NCBI GenBank assembly: GCA_033816765.1
Contig: CM066297.1
Coordinates: 2,102,573 to 2,166,572, forward strand
DNA from: Nothopassalora personata
Lineage: Eukaryota; Ascomycota; Dothideomycetes; Mycosphaerellales; Mycosphaerellaceae
Direction: 5' to 3'
Length of the DNA stretch: 64,000 bases
Positions 42,612-54,030 of this stretch are shown piece after piece; position 1 is the first letter of the stretch, and each line of letters begins with the position of its first letter. The notes below the pieces were generated by a model that was not told the origin of the DNA, made no database searches, and saw only the letters and a program-made list of their open reading frames with translations. The position numbers and the translations under genes were made by a program.

Positions 42612-43290
42612 ATGACTACCCTGAAAGGCCCCGGCGAAGCCAAGACCTACGACGGCAAGCTCCCACCTGTCTTCCCCCACCAGCGACGTCCTCTCCAGCT
42701 AACACTCCCCAGGCTCCGCCCTCCGCATCGGCATAATCCACGCCCGCTGGAACACAAAGATCATCGACGCCCTCCTCTCGGGCACTAAAAAATCCCTCCT
42801 TGCCGCCGGCGTGAAAGACGAGAACATAATCATCCAGTCCGTGCCCGGCTCCTACGAACTCCCCTACGCCGCACAGCAAATGATCCAAGCAGGACAAACC
42901 CAACAGACCCGCGCCGGAGTCCTTCTGCAGTCAGCGACAGACCTCCTCTCCTCCAGCACCACAGATCTTTCTCTCGAGGGCAAGAAAGATCCCCCGAGCA
43001 CAAGGTCTTTCGATGCGGTGATTGCGATTGGAGCGCTGATTAAGGGGAGCACTATGCATTTTGAGTACATCTCGGATGCGGTCAGTCATGGGTTGATGAA
43101 GGTGCAGCTGGATACGGGGTGTCCGGTGATCTTTGGGTTATTGACGTTGCTTACGGAGGAGCAAGGACTGGAGAGGGCGGGGATCGATGCGGCTGGGAAG
43201 GGACATAATCATGGTGAGGATTGGGGTGCGGCAGCCGTGGAGCTGGGGGCGAAGAAGAGGGGATGGGCTGGGGGGAAGTATGTGGAGTAG
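42612..43290 (+). CDS. RIB4: 6,7-dimethyl-8-ribityllumazine synthase
   Basis: Two exons, 42612..42654 and 42713..43290, give 206 residues. Only a GC-AG intron (42655..42712, GCAAGC donor, GCTAAC branch, CCCCAG end) restores the family N-terminus: [20 protein letters not shown] continuing [11 protein letters not shown] donor a few bases on would hit a stop. The enzyme condenses 3,4-dihydroxy-2-butanone-4-phosphate with the ribityl pyrimidine, the penultimate step of riboflavin synthesis. Visible active-site elements are [14 protein letters not shown] and [20 protein letters not shown] with the catalytic His, and [17 protein letters not shown] 20-residue insert ([18 protein letters not shown]) lies between them, longer than in yeast (169 residues). 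Confidence 0.95.
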
Positions 43291-43538
43291 GACGTCACAA
43301 TTCGGCGGGCAAGAAGGGAAAAGCCGGACTGTGTTGCACTGCGAATAATTGAAGGAAAGCAGCATGGGGGGTCGTTGGCAAGAGCCAACATTGCTTGCCT
43401 TGGAAAGAAACGGCTTTGGATATGGTCAGATAGAGAGGCACGAGACGATCACGAAAAGCACGAGCCAGCGACTGGACTCGTTACGCTAGGGCGGAGCGCC
43501 ATCGTGCGGCGACAAGTGATAGTGAGCTATAAATGCTA

Positions 43539-45134
43539 CTACTCAGAATCGCTATCATCCGAGTCCTCTTCCTCCGGCCCGTCCTCGAGATCTGCGCCTG
43601 CCAGTTCCTCCGTCGCATCATTGGCAGCATCGCTGACTTTCCCATCTAGCAGAAACGCGCCAAGACACGTAATCCTCGCATCCGTCTTCTGTGCAGCGAT
43701 TGCATGCCCAGCTTGGCTTGGAGCAGCATCAGCCTTTCCAATACTGTTCGAGATCTCATCTTCAAACACAGTCCACAACCGAATCGAGCCGTCACTACTC
43801 CCGGTCACGAAAAGCCAACTGTGCCCGCCCTCCTCCGTCACTGGCAGCGGCACAACATCAAAGTCCTTAATCCTCCCAACAATCCCCGCCACCGCACCTC
43901 CCAGCTGTGCAACACAAGGTACCACAGGTAACTTCCCGCCTTCCCTACCCTCGACCGCCCCAACATCGAAGAACAGAATCCTCCCATCCTCCGTCGATAC
44001 CGCCAACACACTTCCCGCCGAACTTGGCAATGTCAAGAACTTCATCTGGTGAAGCTTTGTCGTCGTCGGCGAGGGCTTGATCACTGCCTTCGGCTTCGAG
44101 TCCACTCCGTACAACGCCGCCGCTCTCTCAAACCCGACCACAAAATTGAGATCCGCCTCCGCCTCATCATCTGCAGGTTCCTCCCACAACACTTTTCGTC
44201 CTTCGCCACTTGAGAAGCGGCTCTCGCCAACTTGCGCCAATAAGTCGCGGTCGAAATTTAGCACGCCGGCTTTCTTCCCGGTCATGAGGTTCCAGAGTCG
44301 GAGGCATTTCTCGCCCTTGCCGACGCTGAGCATCACTTTCTGTGACGGGTGGATGGCGAAATCGTTCACGCCGGCCGGGACTTCGCCAGGTGCAGCAGTA
44401 TCTCCACTGGGGCGTCCATGCGGTTTGGGGATGGGGGCTTTGATGGATTCTAAGGTGGTCCAGTCCTTTGTGCGGGTAATTTGGATGGTGGCGTCTTCGG
44501 CGGAAGAGAAGAGTTTGGTTTTGGTGGGGAATTGGAGGGTGGTGAGGGCGCGGTCGTGGATGTTTAGACTGCCGAGATTGCGGTTGCGGCGGTTTTCTGT
44601 TATCGTGGTGCCGGAGAGGGAGGGGAGTTTGGGGCCTGCGGGAGGAGGTGCTGTTGACAGGCTGTAGACGTTTATACGCTGGCCAGAGTCGCCGGTGGCG
44701 AGGTAGCGTTTGTCGGATTCGTCTGTGGGAGGGGAGACGGCGAGACAGCGGATTGCGGAGTCGTGGGCGGCGAAGAGGAAGGTGTCGGAGAAGGTCACGT
44801 TTTCCGTGTTTGATGCTTTGGCTGGTGGCTCTGCGTCTTCTCCATTGGTTGTTGAGGTTTGTCGTAGAAGCTTCCTTCGTGGTACAGTAGCTGAGATGCC
44901 GTGGAGAACGCGTTCGTATGATCCAGTCACAATTTGTACATGATAATGGTCCTGGTTGCGGTCTTCATTCGACCTTGCGGATATGTCTGCCTTAGAGGAC
45001 GCCTCGTTGGAGCTTCGTGCTTTGGCTGTGGAGGACTTTTGCTGTGCCGCAGCCCCGGTCGTCGCCTGCTTCTTCGCAGGCTGCACTTTCGAAGCGCCAT
45101 CTACACGCTTCCTCTTTCCTGTCAGCGTGGCCAT
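43539..45134 (-). CDS. MAK11: WD-repeat protein Mak11 (PAK1IP1 family), 60S biogenesis
   Basis: One exon of 531 residues from the ATG at 45134 (MATLTGKRKRVDGASKVQPA). In-frame sequence further upstream encodes an Asn run from a microsatellite and is taken as leader. WD repeats include AHDSAIRCLAVSPPTDESDK, RYLATGDSGQRINVYSL, HDRALTTLQFPTKTKLFSSA, VNDFAIHPSQKVMLSVGKGE and KCLRLWNLMTGKKAG, the last two being the family signature; the final repeat is GSSDGSIRLWTVFED. The N-terminus is basic (nuclear/nucleolar) and the C-terminus very acidic (EEEDSDDSDSE). Mak11 loads Rlp24 onto pre-60S particles. It is divergent from VID21 with 324 bp between starts. Confidence 0.9.
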   Translation of the reverse strand: MATLTGKRKRVDGASKVQPAKKQATTGAAAQQKSSTAKARSSNEASSKADISARSNEDRNQDHYHVQIVTGSYERVLHGISATVPRRKLLRQTSTTNGEDAEPPAKASNTENVTFSDTFLFAAHDSAIRCLAVSPPTDESDKRYLATGDSGQRINVYSLSTAPPPAGPKLPSLSGTTITENRRNRNLGSLNIHDRALTTLQFPTKTKLFSSAEDATIQITRTKDWTTLESIKAPIPKPHGRPSGDTAAPGEVPAGVNDFAIHPSQKVMLSVGKGEKCLRLWNLMTGKKAGVLNFDRDLLAQVGESRFSSGEGRKVLWEEPADDEAEADLNFVVGFERAAALYGVDSKPKAVIKPSPTTTKLHQMKFLTLPSSAGSVLAVSTEDGRILFFDVGAVEGREGGKLPVVPCVAQLGGAVAGIVGRIKDFDVVPLPVTEEGGHSWLFVTGSSDGSIRLWTVFEDEISNSIGKADAAPSQAGHAIAAQKTDARITCLGAFLLDGKVSDAANDATEELAGADLEDGPEEEDSDDSDSE

Positions 45135-45458
45135 CGTGCTGTGTATATTATTATTATTGTTGTTGTTGTTGTTGTTGTCTACTGTCGATTTACATGGAAG
45201 TCTTTCATCTCTGGGAGAAAATCGTTGCTCATTGAGTTCGCTAGCTCGGAAAGGCGCTAAACCATTCTCGTCGCCGTCAGGCAAAGCCGCCGGCCGCATC
45301 ACCAGCACCACACTCATCACTCGAGCATCGCGACGACGCCGGCTGGTAGCACACCCATCACGAATACTCACCAACTCTCATCGCAAAACTCGCCATCGCA
45401 CGCGCATCTGTAGTTCTGCTCAAATTACAGATGCAGCACGTCAACACTCGACCATTAC
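45135..45458. promoter_or_regulatory. Bidirectional promoter of MAK11 and VID21, with microsatellite
   Basis: The 324 bp between divergent starts hold both promoters. An (ATT)n(GTT)n repeat at about 45146-45178 lies only 12 bp before the MAK11 start codon and would be transcribed as an AAC/AAT run in its leader. Confidence 0.6.
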
Positions 45459-48400
45459 ATGTCGCTGGTCGGCGATATCAGGCGCGAGGCACTGTCACAG
45501 CGACAACATGAGCTAACGTATGTGTCTCTTCGCTCTATAATTCCGGAAACTTGCATGGTGGTGTTTCTCGCGCAGGAGAGTGTTATCGCATATTTTAATT
45601 GGCAGTTTTGCGGCGAAAAATCGTCGAGATACTGACCGCGACGCAGTCAACTCGCCTCTCGACACGCGACCGACGTACTTGCGCTGTTTCGCGTGCACGC
45701 CAGCATATCTCAAGATGTGCCCATCGATACATTCCTCAACACACCTATCGACCACGTCGCTGAAGATGAAGCTGCTTTCCTCAAGCAGAATGATCTCTCC
45801 ACGTAAGTATCTGTTGTGTGGTTAGCCATTGGCAGAATTAATGTGTTGATAGCGGCCATACCTTCGACACAAGCCAGCTTGTACTGCTTCCACCACCCCC
45901 CGCCACAACACCACCATCACACCAGGACGCTCCCATATACGTGGCAAATCCATCATCAACACTATGTGAACCATCCAGCCAGGTGCAATCTTCTGTCTCC
46001 GCTGATGTAAATGCTACGACTGGTTTTGCGAGTTCCAGCGCTAACCTCTCGGCCAATGCTGACCGATCTAATCCGAATGCTGGTCAATCGGCACCAGAAA
46101 CACCTCCAGCAGGACCATCTCTTGCTCCTCAACTTTCTCGTCCTTCTCGACAGGCTTCTGCAGCACCGGATGATCAAGACGTCGCGCCAGCCAAAGTAGC
46201 ATTGCCCCAACCCGAGGAACAAGCCAACCTCTCGAGCTCGGCACAGCAACTCGTCGATCACGAGGTGCATTCAAAGCCAGCAAAGGTTGTCCATCTGTCG
46301 TCTGAGGAAGTGCAGGAACAGAGACTGCAGGAACGTGAGGCTGATTTGGAGCAGCGAAGGCAGTCTGAGACCGAGGTTAAATCGTCGCAGCGTCCTGCTG
46401 CACCACCCAACGAGCTCGCATCCTCGCCATCCTCGACTGTTGGTCCATACTCTGCTTCGACGCCTCAGCCTCCCCAGGAATCGCCCGACACATCCCCAGA
46501 GTCCGAGGGTGAGCAGGTTGAGGTCCCTCCACCAAAAGACCTACAGCCGTCTGCCGAGGAAGAACGGGCGAAAGAGGAGCACGACCGCATCCTCGAGGCA
46601 CAAAAGGAGATTGCCCGAAAGCAGGCACTGGGCGACGTGGCAGAAACACCAGATGAACAACTAAAGTGGGAAGAACGCGAAGCTGCTGCACGAGACGCCG
46701 AGGAGCGCGCAGCGCGAGAGGCCATCGGCGGGCCTGAACCGGACAATAAGGATGGCCGTGGATCCACTGAGGCCGAGCAGGCAGTGTCAGAGATGGGGAC
46801 GGATGTCAAACCATCTGCTGAACCGGCTCGTGATGATGGGCCAAGTGAGCCGCAAGTGAAGGCATCTCCTGTTCAGCAACCTGCAGCGCAGGATGATGGC
46901 GACTATGTTGCCGTCGCACGAAGGAACACATCGCAACCAGCCCTTGAACCTGCGCCGGCTGCTGAGGCAGATACTACCACCGCGCAGCCATCTGCAAGTG
47001 TACCTTCATCCACGGCGGCTTCATCAAGGCGTAGTGGAATGACCACGCGAGTCTCGTCCGGCGCGATGCGGCAGAAGTCTGTTTCAGAAATTCTAGGACA
47101 GTCGCAGTCGCCTCCGCCGGAACAGCCACCAAGTTTGCGAAAAGAAGCATCGTCACCAGTACCGATGTCGCCATTGAGCATGCGACATCCGCAGGAGAAT
47201 ATTGCTATTTCATCTCTACCACGACAAGTGCACCAGACTGCGCTGCCACATCGTGCACCCTGCATGTCGACTTCTGCACTCGAGCAGCTGGAGACTCTAA
47301 GAGGTGCATCAGAAGATCCCGAACGGGACTACCTCGAACCTCTCTTCAGAATTCAAGCACATGAGGCACAGAACTCTGGCACCAGGACCTTGGGGGACCT
47401 GATCAAGATGGTCCCCAAGGCTCTATCGACGGAAGACCATTTTACTGCCATTCATGAGCGATTAGATTTCCGGATGCTTCGCAGGATCTATCAGCTTCAG
47501 AATGCCAACAAATGGTCTCTCCGCCAGATGGAGAAGGTCAAAGAGCCTGAACAGCCTGTATCTCATCTTGATCACATGATGCGCGAAATGAAGTGGATGC
47601 GCAAAGATTTCAAAGCCGAGAGGAAGATGAAGAAGAGCGTCTGTGCGTGGCTCGCTCAACGTTGCGCCGAGTGGGTGAACGCCGAACCAGAGCAGCGTTC
47701 ACATTTGCAGGTCCAAATCAAGGCCAAGGCGCCAAAGCAGAAATCTGAGCCCGATGCAGACGTGCCAGACTTGGAGCAAGGAGGCGACTCTGCTCCAGAA
47801 GATGATAACTCGCCGCCCACACCCAGGTCGATCACACCCCTGCCTAAATCTCTAGTTGTTGCTCCAGAATTGGCAGAGGCCGTGGAAGAATTGCAGAAGT
47901 CCGGCAAGCTTTTTAAGGCGCTCGCTGCACTTCCCAAGACTGGCCTTCTGGATCGAGAGCTCAAACATCAGCCACAACCCGTGACATCGGTGTCGAAATT
48001 TATCAAGGGCAAGATCCTGCCAAAAGCTCCAGCACCCCCTCGCAAGCGCAGCCGTTACGACTACGAAGACGAAGCAGAAGTAGTGGATGCGGAGCCAGCT
48101 AGCAAGCGGCTTCGTGACGCAGACCATTACCCTGCGGAAGAGGTTGAATGTGCTCTTTTCCATCCCAATAACAAACCTGTCAGGGATCGTCTGCATTCAA
48201 ACAATGCGTTCAGACCGCCGTCTGAATTCGTCATGCCCACAACATCCTTCTATGAATATCGTAGTGGCTCGCAATGGATCTGGGAGGATGATCAGAAGCT
48301 CCGCAAGCTTGCCAAAGAGTACTCATTCAACTGGTCGCTCATCGCAGACGAGATGGCGTTGCCAACTCGCTATAAAAGCTCGGCCGAACGAAGGACACCA

Positions 48401-50155
48401 TGGGAATGTTTCGAGCGCTGGGTCGAGCTCGAATCACTCCCTGCTGACATGCGAAAGACAGTCTACTTCAAGACTTGGTTCCAAAGACTGGAGCAGAGCC
48501 AGCAGGCTGCAGAGCGGCGGTACCAGGCACAGGTGGCCCACATTCAACAGCAAGCAGCACAGAGTGGCGGGCCGACCCACGTACCACTTCGCCGTCGCAC
48601 GACACCCACGCGCGTCGAGAAGCGCAGGTCTACAAGATACCTGTGGATGGTCGATGGCTTCAGGAAGCTCGCCAAGAGACGCGAACAGGCGGCCTGGAAG
48701 CAAGCCGAGAATGCCCGCGCTGCTGCTCAAAGGAAGTCGCAGACGGAAGCTCAACCGGCGCAGAAGATGGTCAAGATGACACCACAGGAGTTCAGCAAGA
48801 AGCGACACGAACGAGACATGCAGATTCTTGAGGCGCAGAAACAGCATCGTCAGAAGATGATAGAGGCTCAACAACGACAAATCGCACAGGCTCGAGCAGC
48901 GCAAGCAGGAGGCCAACAGCTACCGAACGGTGTGCCAAATGGTGTGCCGCCTCAGCAACGCCCGCCAGGACCAGGTCAAGCGCCTCAGCAAGGACAGATG
49001 CCCAATGGCCAACTGCAGCCAAATGTAGTCCAAAATGGGGCTCAGCAACCAGCACGAATGCCTATGGCACCACAACGTAACGGACACTTGGCCCCGCCTC
49101 AGGTCAATGCCCAGGGCATCCCGCAAGCTCAGATGCAAGCTCGAGGCGGTATGGCACCTCCGCCGAATATGCAGCAGATGGGCCCGGCCAACGCGCAAGG
49201 ACGCAACCCACAGTACGCCAACCAGCAGCAATATCCGATGCAGAATGGTAACATGTCCAATTCTGGCGGTAGTGCGATGACCACTGCCCAGCAACTCCAA
49301 CAAAATCAAGCACTTCTCCAAGCATACCATCAGCAACAAGCTAATGGTGTACAGGCTCAGAACATGAACCACACCAATAGCAACCCACAGCTGTCTGCCT
49401 CTTCACCCAGCATGCCTCCGCCTCCGACGCCACAGAGTGTGCCCCAACAGCTTTCCTCTGGCCACGTTCCTCAGATCATCGCTATCCAAAATCAGATCCG
49501 TGCCCAGAACCCCGGCGTCAGCGAGGAGAACCTAAAGGTCATGGCCACGCAACAAATGACAAAGCTGTCACAGTCCTCGCAGGCCAGACAGACCGCCATA
49601 AATGCTGCCACTGGTATCTCCACTGCGTCACCGAACAGCGTGCAGTCCCAGTATGCTAACAACCAGTCAGCTTATCAGCGCAACGGGCAACTGGCGAATG
49701 GTCAGTCTTCGAGCAGTATCAATGGCACCTATGCGAATGGCGGCGAGAGTGTCCAAACAGCAAATATGAGCCCTTCCACAAACAGCAGCAGCCCTTCGCA
49801 GCAGCAGCTTTACGCTCAGAACCTGCAGTACCAGCAACGGAAGCTGATGCAGCAGCAGATGCAATCGCATAGTCCTCACGGCAGCCATGCGCAACTGAAT
49901 GGCAGCCCGAGCGTGAATCATGCTAGCCCCAGCATGGCACCTGCCAGTCCAAGTTTGCAATATTCGAGCATGAATCAGACGAGCAATCCTATGCCAGGCA
50001 TGAGCAATCAGCGACCTCCATCACGAAGCAACACTCCGCAAACGCAGCGGATTGGCAGCTCGGGAAGTGGCGCTGCGATGGGCAATGGCGTGCAGAGCCC
50101 CGGATCACAATTGCAAGGAAGCCCTAGAAACATGCAGGCTAGCATGGCACGTTAG
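45459..50155 (+). CDS. VID21: NuA4 histone acetyltransferase scaffold Vid21/Eaf1
   Basis: Three exons, 45459..45517, 45647..45802 and 45853..50155, give about 1505 residues. Introns are 45518..45646 (GTATGT, ATACTGAC branch, GCAG) and 45803..45852 (GTAAGT to GATAG). The N-terminus reads MSLVGDIRREALSQRQHELT then LASRHATDVLALFRVHAS, the Vid21 pattern. A long Glu/Pro/Ser-rich region follows. The HSA domain is near 630-700 (HLDHMMREMKWMRKDFKAER). The SANT domain is near 880-945 (WIWEDDQKLRKLAKEYSFNW, ADEMALPTRYKSSAERRT). The C-terminal 450 residues are Gln/Asn-rich (for example AQQLQQNQALLQAYHQQQ). Eaf1 is the assembly platform of NuA4; HSA binds Arp4/actin. The first intron is the least certain exon border, because two nearer AG sites exist. 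Confidence 0.9.
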
Positions 50156-50782
50156 GATGGTGTTACGCGAGTCGGCATGAGATGTGTATAGCAATGTCAC
50201 CTGGCGGCCCATGCAACAGAGCTAGGAATCTGGTGAAGCGGCAATGCTTGGAGGCAAAGCCCACAAGGATTTGGGGAGATAGCAAGACCAGAGAATCGTC
50301 TGCGCATTGCACGCAACGCATGATGAAACACAATGAAATGATATTTGAGCCAAGCTGCCTCGGCAGTCATGATTAACAAGGCACTTCACCTGTCGTCCAC
50401 TTTGGCTATACTGACATCAATGGCAAGCTCTGCTAAGCCGTTGTATACCTCTCGCAGTACTGGCAGCAGCCTCACCCAAGACCACGAATCGAAAGACCGT
50501 CCTCCGGACCAAGATGTGAAGTGAGACCCTTCTGATCGCTAGCACATCGTGAGCGGTCCAGATTGTTCTGACTTTGTACCTGACGGGCACTCGGTACGAA
50601 ATCTATGCCCAAAAAGCTGTATATTTGGCGAAGGATCGAGCTTAAATGAGGGAACCTATAGCTATCCTGGATCTCGTGCGATGTTGACTTCAGGCACCGA
50701 CGTTATCAGCATTGATGAGGTCCTTTTCAACCTCCTTTCTTCGTGAGACTTTTGCTGAATGTGTTTACCACAGAACAGCAGC
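50156..50782. other. Intergenic spacer
   Basis: About 630 bp. VID21 3' end, then nothing recognisable until the beta-lactamase-like relic. Confidence 0.4.
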
Positions 50783-51267
50783 ATGCGCGCGGCTTTGGTC
50801 CTGACGGCGTTGCTAATATCAACAGCATACGCGGTACTTCACCGAGATGCCTTCAATCCGTTCAACAGGGAGTTCGATAAGAAAGTCGAAGAACTTCTGA
50901 ATGTTCTGCACATTCCCGGCCTCAGTATAGCAGTTGTGCAGGGTGACGAGGTTGCGTCGAAGTTATGTCATTATGACAATGTCCCAACTCACAACATTGG
51001 CAATAACACGAATCGAAGGGATATGGCTTCCAACAGCTACCAGATGTTCCAGCGACAGTAGATACCTTGTACTACACAGGTAGCACAACGAAAGGGTTCG
51101 TCGCAGCAGCAGCGGGCATGATGGTTCAGAACGAGACTCACTTCCGTGACCTGAGGTGGTCTTCATCCATGTCCGAACTGCTGGCACCAGACTTTGCCTT
51201 GAGCAAAGAATATGAGTCATCGCACAGTTATGATACGAGAAGGAGAGACCACTTCTTTGCAGCCTAG
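50783..51267 (+). pseudogene. Truncated relic of a secreted beta-lactamase-like serine hydrolase
   Basis: A signal peptide (MRAALVLTALLISTAYA) is followed by FDKKVEELLNVLHIPGLSIA and VVQGDEVASK, the start of a class C beta-lactamase/esterase-like protein. The next exon clearly begins at 51019 (GYGFQQLPDVPATVDTLYYT then GSTTKGFVAAAAG, with the catalytic S-T-T-K). The intron 50973..51018 has a good AAG acceptor, but its first bases are TTATGT where the family pattern predicts GTATGT. The donor is thus lost and the unspliced message stops at TAG 51061. After ALSKEYESSH the homology ends; the remaining 250 or so residues are missing. Enzymes of this family hydrolyse lactams or esters outside the cell. 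Confidence 0.72.
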
Positions 51268-51810
51268 GTCATTGACAATGACAATGTCCTGCACCCATTG
51301 TGTCTCATTGAAGTCACCTAGACACTTCTTGGACATCTCCGAAGCCAGCCATGCTCCATCTTTTACCATGTTGAAATCTGCTTTATACGTGAGGCATTGT
51401 CATAAGGTTTCGACCGACTGTTCAACTGATGATCAATAACATCATCAAAGCCCAATGCCTGGGCTCAGCATCGCACCTCCTCTTCGACGGCGGTGGCACG
51501 TTCATTTATCTCCCTTTCGAGACTCTGCCGAGATCGTGAAGAAGGTTTGTGTTGCTTCTCTGAAGTGCTGGAGCTGGGCCGTGAATGACGAGGCCAAGCC
51601 AAGATATCGAGATGTGAGCCAATGACAAGGCTGCAGTAAAGCTGTACGCTAGTGTATGTCCGCATATTGCGCTTTGCTCTCGCTGCAGCCCAAGCTGTGT
51701 TCTTTGTGGTCAATGCACAGCTCAACAGCTGGCCGAGCTTCCACCGACTTAACCAAGTTGCCATCGACTTAGCCAAGTTGCACCGCGTTACAGTCTCCAT
51801 ATTGCCTCCA
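51268..51810. other. Spacer between relic and MFS gene
   Basis: About 540 bp with no supported gene. The missing 3' half of the hydrolase is not found here in any frame I checked. Confidence 0.4.
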
Positions 51811-53537
51811 TCACCGCCATTGCAGAGCACGTTCAGTCTGGTTTCTGGGGTTATGAGGTCTCCCAGCTCGACCAGCAAACGAACTCTTCTGCCGTATCCT
51901 CGGACCATAGTAGTAGAACAACACAGGCAACGGCATCTGTAGCACAGCCAGGCAACCTAACAAGGTCATGACCCAGTGGACTCCAATGCCATCGTACATC
52001 GGCCTCGAGATGAGATTGATAGCTCCAGATGCCAGGTATCGCCAGCAAGTGATGATGGCCAGAGCACTACCAGCATAGATGCCATACGTATCGAGGAGGT
52101 ACTGGTAGACAGTGACATAGATGCCAGCCCACGAGAAACCCAAGAGCGTGACCGCGCCAAGATTAGACCAGGGCGAGATGGAGGCGTAATTGGTCCAGCC
52201 CAGCCAGAACAAAGCAAGCGGAAATGCAGGAGCAGCGAGGAGAGCAGACCAAAGGCGATACTCGGGGTCGGGAAGATCGCTCCCAGGCATGTTGGCTTTG
52301 CGAACGAGGCTGTTGCTCTGCTTTCCAGAAAGGCCTTCGTGCAGTCTGCCAACCTTGCGCTTGTATCGATAATAGTACCATGGCACGAAAGCCGACCATA
52401 GCGCGCAACCCACGCCGATTGCTGTGAAAGACGTTCCAATCAAGCCGCGAGAGAAGCCGTGGGTGTCGCCGAAGATGTAGGACATACCCTGTAGTAGCCC
52501 GAACACCACGATGTACTCCAGCACAAGCCAAGCTCCGAGGAGTACGACGATCGGCTCCCTGGTAATCATATGCAGCGCTCTCAACAATGCAATATTGGAG
52601 CGTGCGAGGATCGTATGTTGCGACTCTAGCTCGGCCTGAAAACGCTGGTCCCCAGTGAGACCTCTGAGATGTTTCGCTCTCCAAGATAGGAGGATCGGAC
52701 TGAATGTCTCAGGCAGGAAGAACAAAGTCAGGACCAAGGTCGATCCAGACAGTATTACTGCAATCCAGTCCGCCCATCGCCAATCGACACCTGTCTGTGC
52801 TATCCACGCTCCTACTATCGGTGAGAATGCAGTACCCCAGAAAGATGCCAAGGCGATGACCGGCCACGCCAGAGTTCGATGTACAGGCGCGAAGATATCT
52901 GCTACCGATGCAGCATGAATAGCGAGTAGGATGCTCCCAGAGAGTCCAGCCAGGAAGCGAAAAATACACTGTGCGCCAAAGTTGGGAGCCAGAGCAGCTC
53001 CGATCAGCCACGCCACATGAAAGCATCTCGAGATCACGTAGACAGGATTTCGGCCTGCTGTTTCGGATGTAGGACCAGCGAACAGAGACCCAAGTGCTAA
53101 GCCAAATGTGTACAGGCTTGGAGAAAGAGCTTCAGCTTCCTCGCTGACATGAAACGCACTCGCTATCCTTGCACCAGCTTGCGAGTCCGCTGCTGATGCC
53201 CAGTCGACTGCGAAGACGTTGATCCAGAGGATAGCAAAGATAAGACAACGACGAAAGATCGTCCAGTTCCTAGGGTTCAGCGGATCTTCGTAGACTCGTC
53301 AGCGATCATGTCTGACATGACATAGTCTATGTACATACCATCCGGACCATCCCATCCGACAATGATTGAGTCTTGGCCGTCTTCTTTCTTACTTAGGCTC
53401 GTGGTCGTAATGCTGCCAGAAGATGCTTGTTCATCTAGCACACTGATCTTCTCATTTGATACATTGATGATCTTGCCTGTCGCAACCTGTACTGCTACAG
53501 CAGACTTGATCGCTTGGTGTTGGCGGAGAGATTGCAT
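51811..53537 (-). CDS. MFS transporter, DHA1-type drug/H+ antiporter
   Basis: Two exons, 53537..53339 and 53285..51811, give 557 residues. The intron 53286..53338 (GTATGT, GCTGAC branch, CGAAG) joins to the standard WDGPDDPLNPRNWTIFRR. The hydrophilic N-terminus of about 65 residues precedes 12 predicted helices. Loop 2-3 carries FAGPTSETAGRNPVYVISRC and helix 5 FSPIVGAWIAQTGVDWRWAD, the motif C region of DHA1 exporters; then LFFLPETFSPILLSWRAKHL. The central loop is charged, the last helices include ALAIITCWRYLASGAINLIS and the C-terminus is Arg-rich. Such proteins export drugs or metabolites at the plasma membrane. It lies between two pseudogenes; the relics around it could be leftovers of a metabolic locus, which is conjecture. 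Confidence 0.9.
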
Positions 53538-53836
53538 GTCTGTTGCTTCGATCTATCGCTGGCGTAGAATTGTTGATGTCGCATGCTGATATGTCAATCC
53601 TTAGGGCCGGGCGCCAGCTCCAACGAAGCGTGGTAGTCGCCAGCAGCGACGTGAGACGAGGCCATCAGAAGGATTCTATCAGCGGTAAAGAGTGCGTGGT
53701 TGAACAATTTCTTCGAACGTGCCGCCGTTGCCGCAAGACGTCAATGATCCACCTAGAGTGCAAGCGTGAAGTCTAACGAAACCGAATCGCTGCGAAATGG
53801 TTAGCAGGAAGCGTATTGAGCGGCCAGAATCATGCG
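53538..53836. other. MFS upstream region
   Basis: About 300 bp. Probably the MFS promoter; nothing else is seen. Confidence 0.35.
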
Positions 53837-54030
53837 ACCATGAAGATCAATACAGAGCATCCGCTGAAGCTATCACGGATTGCCACCCGAAATCTGCTTG
53901 GTGCAGACAGGCGAGGTGTGATGGGCTTGCTATTCTCGATAGCAGGCGTGCAGGGTGCTTACTCTTGCCCGTTATATGTAGCCTCGAAGCATGCTGTCGT
54001 AGGAGATGCGTCGGTGGGCCTAGGTGCAAG
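53837..54030 (+). pseudogene. Fragment of a short-chain dehydrogenase/reductase gene
   Basis: One plus-strand frame reads INTEHPLKLSRIATRNLLGA, DRRGVMGLLFSIAGVQGAYS and CPLYVASKHAVVG. The last string holds the SDR catalytic Y-x3-K with the upstream Ser in LLFSIAG, as in the 15-hydroxyprostaglandin dehydrogenase-like group. The N-terminal Rossmann motif (TGxxxGIG) and the part after the active site are not found in any frame nearby; after VVG the frame becomes unlike the family. It is a central fragment of about 60 residues, too short to be functional. Confidence 0.65.

Noticed and set aside
43375..44667. Long plus-strand frames opposite MAK11
   Set aside because: They mirror the high-GC coding strand of MAK11 and have no protein features of their own.
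45580..45825. 81-codon frame over the VID21 first intron and second exon
   Set aside because: The VID21 frame through 45647-45802 (VPIDTFLNTPIDHVAEDEAA) is clearly the coding one and joins cleanly to exons 1 and 3.
51652..51942. Plus-strand frame with a signal-peptide-like start (ILRFALAAAQAVFFVVNAQ)
   Set aside because: It runs into the 3' end of the MFS gene on the opposite strand and has no conserved body.
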